In this document: piece by piece, positions 35,809 through 47,819 of the stretch | Numbering within the stretch: position 1 is the stretch's first letter | Layout: every line of letters starts with the position of its first letter | NCBI RefSeq assembly: GCF_000512695.2 | Contig: NZ_AZRW02000006.1 | Span: forward strand, 1 to 64,000 | DNA from: Pseudomonas sp. QTF5 | GTDB taxonomy: Bacteria > Pseudomonadota > Gammaproteobacteria > Pseudomonadales > Pseudomonadaceae | DNA: 64,000 nt | Reading direction: 5' to 3' | Made by a program: the position numbers and the translations under genes | The notes under the pieces: generated by a model | What the model was told of the DNA's origin: nothing | Databases searched by the model: none | The model's input: the letters and a program-made list of their open reading frames with translations, nothing else

Positions 35809-36846
35809 TTACTCGGCAGGCAACGACAATCTTTGCCCGGCCATCAACAGCGTCAACCGGCTCAGGCTCATCCACGGCGAGCCTGCCGCCTGGCCTTTGA
35901 TCTGTGCGTCGATACGCTGCGCTTCGAGCAACAACTGTGCCCAGCGTTGCGCCGAGTAGCGTTGCAGCGCCTTGCTCATCAGCGGTTTGCGCTTGTCCCA
36001 GATCGGTGGTCGGGCCTGGCTGAAGGCTTTGTCCAGTGGCACACCCTGGCTGTATTGCAGTGACAGGTTGGCCAGCAGACGCAGCTCCCGGGCCAGCGCC
36101 CAGAGAATCACCGGCGGTTCGACGCCTTCGCCGCGCAACCCTTCGAGCATGCGCAGGGCGTGAGCAGCCTCGCCATTAAGGATCGCATCGGTCAGGCCGA
36201 AGACATCGAAACGCGCGCTGTCGGCCACCGCCGCTTGCACGGTTTCGACCGTGATCTGGCCACTCTCGGCCATCAGCTTGAGTTTTTCGATTTCCTGGGC
36301 GGCAGCCAGCAGATTACCTTCGACTCGAGCGGCGATCAGTTCGACAGCGTCCTGACTGGCTGAAAGCCCAGCCTGGGACAGGCGTTGGCGAATCCAGCCC
36401 GGCAACTGGCTGGTATCCACTGGCCAGATCTGAATGAACTGGGTCTGCGGACCTTCGATCAGCGCCTTGCCCCACTTGGTTTTCTGCGCACTGCCATCAA
36501 GCTTGGGCAGGCTGATTAACAGCACCGTGTCTTCGGCCGGGCGCGAGCAGTACTCAATGAATGCCGCAGCGCCTTTGTCTCCGGGTTTGCCGGAGGGCAG
36601 ACGCAGTTCCAGAAGACGCTTTTCGGCGAACAGCGACATGCTGGCGCCGGCCTGCAGCAGCGTACCCCAGTCGAAACTGGCGTCGGCGGCAAAGACCTGG
36701 CGTTCATCGAAACCTTGCTGGCGGGCGGCTGCGCGAATGGCATCGGCGGCTTCCTGACACAGCAGTGGGTCATCGCCACTGATGACGTAGACCGGCGCGA
36801 GGACGCCTTGCAGGTGTTTACCGAGTTGGGCGGGGGCGAGTTTCAT
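35809..36846 (-). CDS. holA: DNA polymerase III subunit delta
   Basis: Opens and loads the beta sliding clamp as part of the clamp-loader complex. The 345-residue protein is full length, with the N-terminal AAA+-like domain (PVYVISGDDPLLCQEAADAIR, LLELRLPSGKPGDKG) lacking a functional P-loop, as usual for delta. The C-terminal collar region is LRLLANLSLQY...YSAQRWAQLLLEAQRIDAQIKG. It follows lptE and leuS in a conserved unit. Confidence 0.95.
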   Translation of the reverse strand: MKLAPAQLGKHLQGVLAPVYVISGDDPLLCQEAADAIRAAARQQGFDERQVFAADASFDWGTLLQAGASMSLFAEKRLLELRLPSGKPGDKGAAAFIEYCSRPAEDTVLLISLPKLDGSAQKTKWGKALIEGPQTQFIQIWPVDTSQLPGWIRQRLSQAGLSASQDAVELIAARVEGNLLAAAQEIEKLKLMAESGQITVETVQAAVADSARFDVFGLTDAILNGEAAHALRMLEGLRGEGVEPPVILWALARELRLLANLSLQYSQGVPLDKAFSQARPPIWDKRKPLMSKALQRYSAQRWAQLLLEAQRIDAQIKGQAAGSPWMSLSRLTLLMAGQRLSLPAE

Positions 36847-36858
36847 AAGAAGAGGCGA

Positions 36859-36880
36859 ACGGGGCGCCTGAGCGCCCCGT
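36859..36880 (-). other. Stem-loop between lptE and holA
   Basis: ACGGGGCGC pairs perfectly with GCGCCCCGT around CTGA. It lies between the lptE stop and the holA start without a T run, so it probably affects mRNA stability or holA translation rather than terminating transcription. Confidence 0.45.
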
Positions 36881-36885
36881 AAGGC

Positions 36886-37491
36886 TTATTGCTGCGGCAG
36901 TTCGATAGGCGACTGACGCGGAGTCTCCGCTTCAGCCTTCTGCGCCGCTTCCAGCGCGTCGGCTTCAGCCTTGGCCCTGGCTTCAGCGGTCTGTTGCAGT
37001 TGTTCCAACCGAGTTGGGGTCAGCTGTTGCAGGCGCAGCATCATGCGTTGAACCAGTTCACGACGCATTTCCTTGCGGGCATCGTTGGCTTCCTGGTCAG
37101 AACCCACCAGGTTGTTGCCGTCATGGATGAAGACTTTCTGCACTTCGAGCTTGTCGCTCAGCAGTGGCAGGTTGCCCTGACCCCGGATGTCGTAGTTCAG
37201 CACCATGGTCATCTGGTACTCGCCAGTACGACCGGCGCCTGCGTAACTGAGGATGCGCTGGCTTTCCTGCTCATCGGTCAGCACCAGCTTGTAAGGCGCG
37301 CCGCTGTAGACCTTGACGCCGCTGCTTTCCAGTACCTGACGCATTTGCGTTACAGTTTCGCCGTAGGCATTGCGGGCGCTCAGGTCGAGTTCCTTGATCG
37401 CCAGTTCGGTGGTGCCGGTGCCGCGCAGCTGGAAACCGCAGGCGCTCAGCAGGACTGCAAGCCCCATCACCAGCAAATTGCGTTTGATCAT
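36886..37491 (-). CDS. lptE: LPS-assembly lipoprotein LptE
   Basis: Plug lipoprotein of the outer-membrane LptD-LptE translocon that inserts lipopolysaccharide. The 201-residue protein has a lipobox LLSAC followed by the family hallmark GFQLRGTG, then TELAIKELDLSA and YDIRGQGNLPLLSDKLEV. The C-terminal 40 residues are rich in Gln, Ala and Glu and probably form a helical tail. The start at MIKRNLLVMG gives a proper signal sequence; the 12 residues upstream are rejected. Confidence 0.94.
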   Translation of the reverse strand: MIKRNLLVMGLAVLLSACGFQLRGTGTTELAIKELDLSARNAYGETVTQMRQVLESSGVKVYSGAPYKLVLTDEQESQRILSYAGAGRTGEYQMTMVLNYDIRGQGNLPLLSDKLEVQKVFIHDGNNLVGSDQEANDARKEMRRELVQRMMLRLQQLTPTRLEQLQQTAEARAKAEADALEAAQKAEAETPRQSPIELPQQ

Positions 37492-37548
37492 CTTGTTGCT
37501 CCCCTTGAAACCATGTGGGCCGGTCAAGCGGCCCGAAAGGTTTTACTC

Positions 37549-37571
37549 GGCGCCAGGCATGACCTGGCGCC
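37549..37571 (-). other. Stem-loop between leuS and lptE
   Basis: A perfect nine-base inverted repeat GGCGCCAGG-CATGA-CCTGGCGCC sits 10 bases past the leuS stop. No T run follows on either strand. It may lower expression of lptE-holA relative to leuS, or protect the leuS message. Confidence 0.45.
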
Positions 37572-37580
37572 CGATCCAAT

Positions 37581-40346
<2,766 letters not shown>

Positions 40347-40467
40347 TTACACGTGAGGACACGGCCAATGCCCGCCCCGAGGGCCGTTGGTCGCGGCGCT
40401 CAGCCGGTTTTTTCAGCGAAGCTAAGCTCTAAAAGGGGAGTGAGTCTTATCTTCAATGAGGTGATGG

Positions 40468-40797
40468 ATGGTTGAGTCACAGCGAAAAGCTACAAAACCG
40501 GAGCTGTATGAAAGACTGATAGACCGTCTCGCAATGGCCCTGGATGTGGCCAAAACCGCCGGTCGGCTTCGCGATGAGCGTCCCCTGGAGCTGGAGCTGC
40601 GTGGTTTGAGCCCCGCAGAGTTTGAACTGGTCAAGGCGTATCTCGACCGTAGTGAGCGTGAGACGCATGGATGCTTGTCAGCAGCAATGAAGCAACTCGA
40701 GGCACCACGTTCGGCCAATATCATCTGGCTCAAGGATAAGGCACCCGGCAAAGGCGCGGTAAAGGTCCGGTCTTTGCAATTCAATAAGGGCACCTGA
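40468..40797 (+). CDS. Hypothetical protein, 109 residues
   Basis: I do not recognise a named family. The protein is soluble and charged, with a basic N terminus (MVESQRKATKPELYERL) and a predicted helical segment through ALDVAKTAGRLRDERPLELELRGLSPAEFELVKAYLDR. The C-terminal part is Lys- and Gly-rich and ends KVRSLQFNKGT. GAGGTGAT provides a good ribosome-binding site six bases before the ATG, and codon use matches core genes. It lies alone between leuS (divergent) and the YdcF-family gene. A regulatory or nucleic-acid-binding role would be a guess. Confidence 0.65.
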   Translation: MVESQRKATKPELYERLIDRLAMALDVAKTAGRLRDERPLELELRGLSPAEFELVKAYLDRSERETHGCLSAAMKQLEAPRSANIIWLKDKAPGKGAVKVRSLQFNKGT

Positions 40798-40894
40798 AGC
40801 TGCTGGATATGCTTTTTTTGAAGCAAGGTTCTTCCACATTTGTTGTCGCATTGCGTCAATCCACTTAGGCTTCGGGCATCTATGGAGATGCCCG

Positions 40895-41677
40895 ATGCCT
40901 TTTCGTTATTTCATTAAACAACTTCTACTGCCGCCCGGCATTTTATTGCTGTTGCTGGTGCTTGCCTGGTGGTGGCGCCGCTCAAGGCCGAGGCTGGCGG
41001 GGTTGTGTTTTCTCGTGGGCGTGGGCGGCTTCTGGTTAATGAGCTTGCCAGTGATGGTGGAGTGGAGTGCCAAGGCCTTGGAGCGAGAGCCGCCGCTGGC
41101 GCGCGAGGAGTGGGCAACTCTGGGCCAGCGCGCTGATGCGATCGTGGTGCTGGGTTCAGGGCGTGAGCGTGGCGACCCGGCCTGGGGCGTTGACCAACCG
41201 ACGGGTGTAGGCCTGGGGCGCGAGCGTTATGCCGCGCGCCTGGCCAAGGCGTCCGGCTTGCCGATTCTGACCAGCGGTGGTCTGCATTACGGCACACCGC
41301 CGACGGAAGCGAAGCTGATGGCGGACTCACTGCTCGATGATTTTGGCGTGACGGTGCGCTGGCAAGAAGGGCGCAGCCGCACGACCTGGGAAAACGCGCA
41401 ACTCAGCGCCCAAGTGTTGTTGCCAGAGGGGATCAAAAGGGTGGTGGTCGTGACTCAGGCCTGGCATATGCCGCGGGCGGTCTGGAGTTTCCAGCAGGCC
41501 GGGTTTGAGGTGGTGCCCGCGCCAGTGGGATTTTTAGGCGTGGACAATGCCCGGCCGCTGGGCGGCTGGATGCCGGAATTCAAATCGATCTGGCAGAGCG
41601 GGCAGTTGATGAATGAGGCGGTGGGGCAGGTCGGGTATTGGATGTTCTATCGAGGTGATGTCGACGCTGCTGATTGA
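40895..41677 (+). CDS. YdcF/ElyC family (DUF218) envelope protein
   Basis: A 260-residue protein with two N-terminal hydrophobic helices (about 10-28 and 33-52) and a DUF218 domain: ADAIVVLGSGRERGDPAWG, ERYAARLAKASGLPILTSGG, GRSRTTWENAQ and VVVVTQAWHMPRAVWSFQQAG. E. coli ElyC of this family is needed for peptidoglycan and lipid-carrier homeostasis, especially in the cold. Here a similar role is inferred, and fits a window rich in envelope genes. Confidence 0.87.
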   Translation: MPFRYFIKQLLLPPGILLLLLVLAWWWRRSRPRLAGLCFLVGVGGFWLMSLPVMVEWSAKALEREPPLAREEWATLGQRADAIVVLGSGRERGDPAWGVDQPTGVGLGRERYAARLAKASGLPILTSGGLHYGTPPTEAKLMADSLLDDFGVTVRWQEGRSRTTWENAQLSAQVLLPEGIKRVVVVTQAWHMPRAVWSFQQAGFEVVPAPVGFLGVDNARPLGGWMPEFKSIWQSGQLMNEAVGQVGYWMFYRGDVDAAD

Positions 41678-41697
41678 TGTTGTGCTTGTGATGCCGT

Positions 41698-41792
41698 CTT
41701 CGCGAGCAAGCCCGCTCCCACATTTGATCTCTGGTGTTCACAAAATCTGTGTTCACTGCCGATCAAATGTGGGAGCGGGCTTGCTCGCGAAG
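41698..41792. repeat. REP doublet after the YdcF-family gene
   Basis: Inverted units CTTCGCGAGCAAGCCCGCTC and GAGCGGGCTTGCTCGCGAAG with a 45-base spacer, lying between two convergent genes just beyond the lnt stop. Confidence 0.9.
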
Positions 41793-41795
41793 CTT

Positions 41796-43319
41796 TTAAA
41801 CGGTCTTCGCCATTCTGTTCGCAACCAACGCCCAGCCAAACAACAACACGCAAAAGATAATCAACGGCCACGAACGCCATTCCAGGTACGGCGTCAGGTT
41901 ATGCATCGGCACCACTTCGCCATACAGAATGCCTTGTTCGAACTGCGGGATCTGCGCAGTGATCTGGCCAAACGGGTTGATCAGGCCGGTCACGCCGTTG
42001 TTGGTGGCGCGGATCATCCAGCGGCCGGCTTCAAGTGCGCGCATCTGTGCCATCTGCAAATGTTGCAGCGGGCCGATCGAGGTGCCGAACCAGGTGTCGT
42101 TGCTGATGGTCAGCAGCAAATCGCTGCGGGCGGCGAGGCCGGCGGCGAATTCCGGATAGACCACTTCGTAGCAGATGAACGGTGCAATCTGATAACCCTT
42201 GGCTTGCAGTAACGCTTGATCGGCCGGACCACGGGCAAAATCGGACATCGGCAGGTCGAAGAAAGCGATCAGGCCGCGCAAGACTTCCTGCAATGGAACG
42301 TATTCGCCGAACGGCACCAGTTTCTGCTTCAGGTAAGTGCCATCGCCTTCACCGACAACAGTAATACCGTTGAAAAAGCGCTTCTCGTGATGGACTTCCT
42401 GGCGAATCGGCACACCGGTGATCAGCGCCGATTTACGCTCTGCGGCGAAGCTGCCCATCATGTTCAGGTAGCCTTCGGCGGACTCCTTGAGCACCGGGAC
42501 CGCCGTTTCCGGCCAGATCAGCAGGTCGACGCGTTTGGAGCTGAAACTCATGTCGCGATACAGCGCCAATTGCGCGTTGAGCTGCGACGGGTCCCACTTC
42601 ATGCTTTGTTCAATGTTGCCTTGAAGCGCCGCAACGCTCAGCGGCGCGCCCGAAGGACTGGTCCAGGCATGCTCCTTGAGCACCATGCCAGCCACCCAAG
42701 GACCGGCCAGCAGTAACACGCCCGCGGCGATGAAGCCTTTACGGCCAGTGCGCACCAGCCGCATAGCGTTGTAAATCAGGGCAGCCGTCAGGGCCAGGGT
42801 GAAGGAAATCAGCCACATTCCGCCGACCGGCGCGAGCCCGGCCAGTGGGCCATCGAGCTGGCTATAACCGGAATAGAGCCATGGGAAACCGGTAAGGAAC
42901 CAGCCGCGAAAGGCTTCCTGCCCCACCCACAAGGCCGCAAATGCCAAGGCATCGGCCAGCGGCGCTTCGTTACGGCGCAGCCAGCGCGCCCAAAGCCAGG
43001 CGGGCAGGGCGAAGAACCAGGCAATCGCCGCCGTAAAGATCAGCATCAGGAAGCCGGCCAGCAACACTGAAGCGCCACCGAAGTGGTGAATGCTGTAGTA
43101 GATCCAGCTGGTGCCTGCGGCAAACAGGCCGAAACCGAAACACCAGCCACGGCCCAGGGCTTGACGGGGGCTCAGTTCACGCAAACCGGCATAAAAGAAA
43201 CCGACCGCCAGCAATGCCAGCGGCCAGATATCGAACGGCGCCAGGGCCAGGGTGGTGAGTGCACCGGCCGCCACGGCCAGCAGGTTACCGGGCCAGCCGG
43301 GGCGGGTTACGCGAAGCAT
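41796..43319 (-). CDS. lnt: Apolipoprotein N-acyltransferase
   Basis: Adds the third acyl chain to lipoproteins in the inner membrane, needed for their sorting to the outer membrane. The 507-residue protein has about seven hydrophobic N-terminal helices, then a periplasmic nitrilase-like domain. The Glu-Lys-Cys triad is visible in LIWPETAVPV, KQKLVPFGEYVP and PFICYEVVYPE. It is the last gene of the ybeZ-ybeY-corC-lnt unit, eight bases after corC. Confidence 0.96.
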   Translation of the reverse strand: MLRVTRPGWPGNLLAVAAGALTTLALAPFDIWPLALLAVGFFYAGLRELSPRQALGRGWCFGFGLFAAGTSWIYYSIHHFGGASVLLAGFLMLIFTAAIAWFFALPAWLWARWLRRNEAPLADALAFAALWVGQEAFRGWFLTGFPWLYSGYSQLDGPLAGLAPVGGMWLISFTLALTAALIYNAMRLVRTGRKGFIAAGVLLLAGPWVAGMVLKEHAWTSPSGAPLSVAALQGNIEQSMKWDPSQLNAQLALYRDMSFSSKRVDLLIWPETAVPVLKESAEGYLNMMGSFAAERKSALITGVPIRQEVHHEKRFFNGITVVGEGDGTYLKQKLVPFGEYVPLQEVLRGLIAFFDLPMSDFARGPADQALLQAKGYQIAPFICYEVVYPEFAAGLAARSDLLLTISNDTWFGTSIGPLQHLQMAQMRALEAGRWMIRATNNGVTGLINPFGQITAQIPQFEQGILYGEVVPMHNLTPYLEWRSWPLIIFCVLLFGWALVANRMAKTV

Positions 43320-43327
43320 GTCAATCC

Positions 43328-44167
43328 TTAACGGGCAATGGGCGATAGACGCAACAAGTGAATACGACGGCTATCGGCATTGAGGATGCGGAAGCGATAG
43401 GCGCCGATTTCAGTGATTTCGTTGCGTTTTGGCAAGTGCCCGAACGCGCTCATCACCAGACCGCCGACGGTATCGAATTCGTCGTCGGAGAATTCGCTGT
43501 CGAAGAACTCGTTGAAGTTGTCGATCGGCGTCAGGGCCTTGATCAGAAAGTCACCGCTGGGCAGCGGCTTGATGTAGCTGTCTTCTTCGACGTCGTGCTC
43601 GTCTTCGATGTCGCCGACGATCTGTTCGAGCACATCCTCGATGGTCACCAGACCTGCCACGCCGCCGTATTCGTCAATGACGATGGCCATGTGGTTATGG
43701 TTGGCGCGAAACTCGCGCAGCAGCACATTCAGGCGCTTGGACTCGGGCACGAACGTGGCCGGACGCAGCAGGTCCTTGATGTTGAAGCTGTCGCCGTTCT
43801 CCTTGAGGATCAATGGCAGCAAGTCCTTGGCCAGCAACACGCCCATCACGTCATCGTGGCTTTCGCCGATCACCGGGTAGCGGGAGTGGGCCGAGTCGAC
43901 CACGGCTGGCAGGAACTCACGAGGTGTCTGGGTCGCCTTGATGCTGATCATCTGCGAGCGCGGGACCATGATGTCCCGTACTTGCAGGTCTGCAACCTGG
44001 ATGGCGCCTTCGACGATGGCCAGCGCTTCGCTGTCCAGCAACTTGTTTTGATGTGCATCGCGCAGCAGCTCCAGCAGCTCCTGGCGGTTCTTCGGCTCGT
44101 GGGCAAAAGCCTGGGTGAGCTTACCCAGCCAAGACTTCTGCCCGTTGCTCGATCGATCTTCGCTCAT
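43328..44167 (-). CDS. corC: CorC/YbeX transporter-associated protein (CBS pair)
   Basis: A 279-residue cytoplasmic protein with two CBS domains (about 70-190: VRDIMVPRSQM..., VVDSAHSRYPVIGESHDDVMGVL, MAIVIDEYGGVAGLVTIEDVLEQIVGDIEDEHD) and a C-terminal CorC_HlyC domain (about 200-275). It is linked to magnesium/cobalt efflux, though the biochemical role is debated. It is placed five bases after ybeY, in the conserved ybeZ-ybeY-corC-lnt order. Confidence 0.94.
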   Translation of the reverse strand: MSEDRSSNGQKSWLGKLTQAFAHEPKNRQELLELLRDAHQNKLLDSEALAIVEGAIQVADLQVRDIMVPRSQMISIKATQTPREFLPAVVDSAHSRYPVIGESHDDVMGVLLAKDLLPLILKENGDSFNIKDLLRPATFVPESKRLNVLLREFRANHNHMAIVIDEYGGVAGLVTIEDVLEQIVGDIEDEHDVEEDSYIKPLPSGDFLIKALTPIDNFNEFFDSEFSDDEFDTVGGLVMSAFGHLPKRNEITEIGAYRFRILNADSRRIHLLRLSPIAR

Positions 44168-44172
44168 AGCGA

Positions 44173-44667
44173 TTACTCTGAATCCTTTGTTGTTACGGTA
44201 GGGGATGTATCTGTTTCGTCGTCCGCATAAGGGTCCGGATGACCCAACTCTGCAAGCAACGTTCGTTCCAGTGCTTCCATTTCTTCGGCTTCATCGTCAT
44301 CTATATGGTCGTAACCAAGCAGATGCAAGCAGCCGTGAATGACCAGATGCGCCCAGTGGGCCTTTAATTCCTTGCCTTGTTCCGCCGCTTCGCGCTCGAC
44401 CACTGCTACGCAGATCACCAGATCGCCGAGCAGGGGAATATCGAGAAATTCATCGGGGACATCGGCCGGGAACGACAAAACGTTGGTGGCGTAGTCTTTC
44501 TGCCGCCAGGTGAAGTTCAGTTCGCGGGCTTCCTCTTCGTCGACCAGACGGATGGTCATTTCGGAGTCGGCAGTACGCTGGCGCAGGGCCAGTTCGCACC
44601 ATTGACGGAATTCGGCTTCGCTTGGGACAGGCGCTTCGGTAGCCAGTTGCAGATCAAGCTCAAGCAT
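44173..44667 (-). CDS. ybeY: Endoribonuclease YbeY
   Basis: Metal-dependent RNase for 16S rRNA 3'-end maturation and ribosome quality control. The 164-residue protein has the zinc motif [11 protein letters not shown], preceded by [13 protein letters not shown] and GDLVIC. The acidic C-terminal tail ([13 protein letters not shown]) extends past the family core. The start [11 protein letters not shown] overlaps the end of ybeZ by eight bases; the longer frame is rejected. Confidence 0.96.
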   Translation of the reverse strand: MLELDLQLATEAPVPSEAEFRQWCELALRQRTADSEMTIRLVDEEEARELNFTWRQKDYATNVLSFPADVPDEFLDIPLLGDLVICVAVVEREAAEQGKELKAHWAHLVIHGCLHLLGYDHIDDDEAEEMEALERTLLAELGHPDPYADDETDTSPTVTTKDSE

Positions 44668-45676
44668 CGGGGCGAGTGTCCTTGGAAGAGAACTTCGCCG
44701 GTTCGTCGGCTGTGCGATTTTCGAAGCGTTCATAGGCTTCGACAATGCGCTGCACCAGCGGATGGCGCACCACGTCCTTGGGCATGAAGTGGGTGAAGCT
44801 GATACCCGGTACGTCTTTCAGCACCTCGATCACGTGATGCAGCCCGGACTTGGTGCCTTTCGGCAGGTCGACCTGGGTGATATCACCAGTGATGACGGCG
44901 GTGGAGCCGAAGCCTATCCGGGTCAGGAACATCTTCATCTGCTCGACGGTGGTGTTCTGGCTTTCGTCGAGGATGATGAAGCTGTTGTTCAGCGTACGAC
45001 CGCGCATGTAGGCCAGCGGCGCGACTTCGATCACTTGACGCTCGATCAGCTTGGCGACGTATTCGAAGCCGAGCATTTCGTAGAGCGCGTCATAGAGCGG
45101 GCGCAGGTACGGGTCGATTTTCTGGGACAGGTCGCCGGGCAGGAAGCCGAGCTTTTCGCCCGCTTCAACCGCCGGACGGACCAGCAGAATGCGGCGAATC
45201 TGCTCGCGCTCCAGCGCATCTACCGCGCAGGCAACAGCCAGATAGGTCTTGCCGGTACCGGCCGGGCCGATGCCGAAGTTGATATCGTTACCGAGGATTT
45301 CCTTCACATAGCGCAGCTGATTCAAGCCGCGAGGGCGAATCATGCCTTTCTTGGTGCGCAAGGCGACGGACGGTTCGGCGGGGGAGTGGTTGTCCAACTC
45401 CTCGACGGCCGATTCCTGCAGGAACAGGTGAACCATGTCCGGCGACAGCTCGGTACCTTTGGTTTCCCGGTACAGGCGGCGCAGCAGGTTTTCCGCGGAG
45501 GTGGTGTGCTTGGGCTCGCCGATCAGTTCGAACTGGTTTCCGCGGTTGCGGATCTCGATCGCGAGGCGCTGTTCGATCAAGCGCAGATGCTCGTCGAATT
45601 GCCCGCGCAGATTGGCGAAGCGGCGAGCTTCAAAAGGCTCGAGGATGAAACGATGTGGTTCTATGGGTGCGTTCAA
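44660..45676 (-). CDS. ybeZ: PhoH-like ATPase YbeZ
   Basis: A 338-residue PhoH family protein with a P-loop [11 protein letters not shown] and Walker B-like [11 protein letters not shown]; it partners YbeY in RNA processing. The N-terminal 100 residues resemble a KH-like RNA-binding region, followed by the [15 protein letters not shown] segment before the ATPase domain. It heads the ybeZ-ybeY-corC-lnt unit and overlaps ybeY by eight bases. Confidence 0.95.
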   Translation of the reverse strand: MNAPIEPHRFILEPFEARRFANLRGQFDEHLRLIEQRLAIEIRNRGNQFELIGEPKHTTSAENLLRRLYRETKGTELSPDMVHLFLQESAVEELDNHSPAEPSVALRTKKGMIRPRGLNQLRYVKEILGNDINFGIGPAGTGKTYLAVACAVDALEREQIRRILLVRPAVEAGEKLGFLPGDLSQKIDPYLRPLYDALYEMLGFEYVAKLIERQVIEVAPLAYMRGRTLNNSFIILDESQNTTVEQMKMFLTRIGFGSTAVITGDITQVDLPKGTKSGLHHVIEVLKDVPGISFTHFMPKDVVRHPLVQRIVEAYERFENRTADEPAKFSSKDTRPDA

Positions 45677-45787
45677 GGTCGTATTTAGCCGCCCTGGGGC
45701 AATTATGATGAATCAAGGATAGCGCCAGTCGCCTGGGTGCGAAAGCTCTTAAACAGACCAATCGGATTCATGGTCTGGCGCGGTCTC

Positions 45788-45876
45788 TGTGGGAGCGGGC
45801 TTGCTCGCGAAGAGGGAGTGTCAGTCGACATTGATGTGGCTGACACATTGCTTTCGCGAGCAAGCCCGCTCCCACA
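45788..45876. repeat. REP doublet between miaB and ybeZ
   Basis: Inverted units TGTGGGAGCGGGCTTGCTCG and CGAGCAAGCCCGCTCCCACA with about 40 bases between, directly downstream of miaB on the minus strand. Confidence 0.9.
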
Positions 45877-45890
45877 GGGGGAATGCGCTG

Positions 45891-47219
45891 TTATTGGATC
45901 AGCGAGCCCCGCAGCGAGTGCGGTTGCGCGGCGTCGATGTGCACGTCGGCGAACTGGCCGATCAGGGTCGGATTGTCGCAGCGGAAGTTGACGATACGGT
46001 TATTCTCGGTCCGGCCTTGCAGTTCGCCGGGGTCTTTTTTCGAATAATCGGTTACCAGAATCCGCTGAATGGAGCCCACCATTTGTCGGCTGATCTCGAA
46101 ACCTTGCTGGTTGAGGCGATGTTGCAGGGCGTTCAGGCGTTCTTTTTTCAGTGCTTCCGGCGTTTCGTCGGCCAGATCGGCAGCCGGCGTGCCCGGGCGC
46201 TGGCTATAAACGAACGAGTAGGAAAAGTCGAAACCGACGTCTTCGATCAGCTTCATCGTCTGTTCGAAGTCTTTCTCGGTCTCGCCCGGGAAACCGACGA
46301 TAAAGTCTGAACTGATGCAGATTCCCGGCACGGCGGCTCGCAACTTGCGCAGTTTGGATTTGTACTCCAGCGCGGTGTGGTTGCGCTTCATCGCCGCAAG
46401 GATCCGGTCGGAACCCGATTGCACCGGCAAATGCAGGTGTTTCACCAGCTCCGGCACATCGGCGTGGGCCTGGATCAGGCTGTCGGAGAACTCCAGCGGG
46501 TGCGAGGTGGTGTAGCGAATCCGGTCGATGCCATCGACAGCCGCCACCACCCGGATCAGTTCCGCCAGATCGGCCAGGCGACCATCGTGAGTGGTGCCTC
46601 GGTAACCGTTGACGTTCTGTCCCAGCAAGGTCACTTCACGCACGCCGTTTTCGGCCAGGTGAATGATCTCGGCAATCACGTCGTCGAACGGTCGGCTGAC
46701 TTCTTCACCGCGCGTATAAGGCACTACGCAGAAGGTGCAGTACTTGCTGCAGCCTTCCATGACCGACACGTAAGCGCTCGGCCCGTCGATGCGTGGCTCG
46801 GGCAAGTGGTCGAATTTTTCGATTTCCGGGAACGAGACATCGACTTGCGGCAGTTTGGTCAGGCGCGCGGCGTCGATCATTTCCGGCAGGCGGTGCAGGG
46901 TCTGCGGGCCGAATACCACGTCCACGTACGGAGCGCGATCACGGATGGCCGCGCCTTCCTGGCTGGCCACGCAACCGCCGACGGCGATGACCATGTCCGG
47001 GTTAGCCAGTTTCAGTTCGCGCCAGCGGCCCAGCTGGGAATACACCCGGTCCTGGGCGCGTTCGCGGATCGAGCAGGTATTGAGCAGGATCACGTCGGCA
47101 TCTTCAGCGCGAGCGGTGACTTCCAGGGCCTGATGTTCACCCAGCAGATCGACCATGCGCGAGCTGTCGTACTCGTTCATCTGGCAACCGTGGGTTTCGA
47201 TGTAAAGCTTCTTGGCCAT
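45891..47219 (-). CDS. miaB: tRNA-2-methylthio-N6-dimethylallyladenosine synthase
   Basis: Methylthiolates i6A37 in tRNAs, using two iron-sulfur clusters. The 442-residue protein has the MTTase N-terminal domain with cysteines in [16 protein letters not shown] and GGCVASQEG, the radical-SAM motif [15 protein letters not shown], and a C-terminal TRAM domain (about 375-440). The start [11 protein letters not shown] is standard; the 16 upstream residues are rejected. Confidence 0.97.
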   Translation of the reverse strand: MAKKLYIETHGCQMNEYDSSRMVDLLGEHQALEVTARAEDADVILLNTCSIRERAQDRVYSQLGRWRELKLANPDMVIAVGGCVASQEGAAIRDRAPYVDVVFGPQTLHRLPEMIDAARLTKLPQVDVSFPEIEKFDHLPEPRIDGPSAYVSVMEGCSKYCTFCVVPYTRGEEVSRPFDDVIAEIIHLAENGVREVTLLGQNVNGYRGTTHDGRLADLAELIRVVAAVDGIDRIRYTTSHPLEFSDSLIQAHADVPELVKHLHLPVQSGSDRILAAMKRNHTALEYKSKLRKLRAAVPGICISSDFIVGFPGETEKDFEQTMKLIEDVGFDFSYSFVYSQRPGTPAADLADETPEALKKERLNALQHRLNQQGFEISRQMVGSIQRILVTDYSKKDPGELQGRTENNRIVNFRCDNPTLIGQFADVHIDAAQPHSLRGSLIQ

Positions 47220-47306
47220 GGACCCCAGTCTCACGTGATTCAAAGAACCGCGCATTATAGGGAACATGCATCAAGGTTCCTACCGTTGCGCGTCCGGCGG
47301 CTATGC

Positions 47307-47312
47307 TATAGT
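47307..47312 (+). promoter_or_regulatory. Likely -10 element of the DUF1820 gene
   Basis: TATAGT lies 42 bases before the ATG, with TTGCGC (47286-47291) as a possible -35 hexamer at a short 15-base spacing. The gene starts a new transcript here, divergent from miaB. Confidence 0.35.
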
Positions 47313-47353
47313 TCGCGCCCTCATTTTTATCCCCGATGTGTTACTCGCCCACC

Positions 47354-47683
47354 ATGACCAAACGTGAAGCTCCAATCTATAAGGTGATTTTCCTCAATCA
47401 GGGCCAGGTGTACGAAATGTATGCCAAGCAGATCTATCAAAGTGATCTGTGGGGCTTCCTGGAAGTGGAAGAGTTCGTCTTTGGCGAGCGCACGCAAGTG
47501 GTCGTCGATCCGAGCGAAGAGAAGCTCAAGGCTCAGTTCGAAGGCGTTGTGCGCAGCTTTGTGCCGATGCATTCGATCGTGCGCATCGACGAGGTCGAGC
47601 GCCTCGGCACGCCGAAAATCAGCGAAGCCCGCGGTGCGGTCGGCAATGTCATGCCGTTTCCGATGCCGATGCCTGAGAAGTAA
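47354..47683 (+). CDS. DUF1820 family protein
   Basis: A 109-residue conserved protein of unknown function, common in Pseudomonas next to miaB. It begins APIYKVIFLNQGQVYEMYAKQIYQSDLWGFLEVEEFVFG and contains VHSI-type region FVPMHSIVRIDEVERLGTPKI, ending in a Pro/Met-rich tail. No membrane segment or signal peptide. ATG at 47354 is preferred over an ATG six codons upstream that would run into the promoter. Confidence 0.88.
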   Translation: MTKREAPIYKVIFLNQGQVYEMYAKQIYQSDLWGFLEVEEFVFGERTQVVVDPSEEKLKAQFEGVVRSFVPMHSIVRIDEVERLGTPKISEARGAVGNVMPFPMPMPEK

Positions 47684-47706
47684 GCCTCAAGACCGAGTCG
47701 CCCCCA

Positions 47707-47792
47707 TTCGCGAGCAAGCCCGCTCCCACATTAGACCGTGTCCTTAAGTTGGAACGCGAACGCGGTTAAATGTGGGAGCGGGCTTGCTCGCG
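47707..47792. repeat. REP doublet between the DUF1820 and Sel1 genes
   Basis: Inverted units TTCGCGAGCAAGCCCGCTCC and GTGGGAGCGGGCTTGCTCGC between convergent genes. Confidence 0.9.
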
Positions 47793-47819
47793 AAGGGGCC
47801 AGAAAGATCGGTGTAGAAA

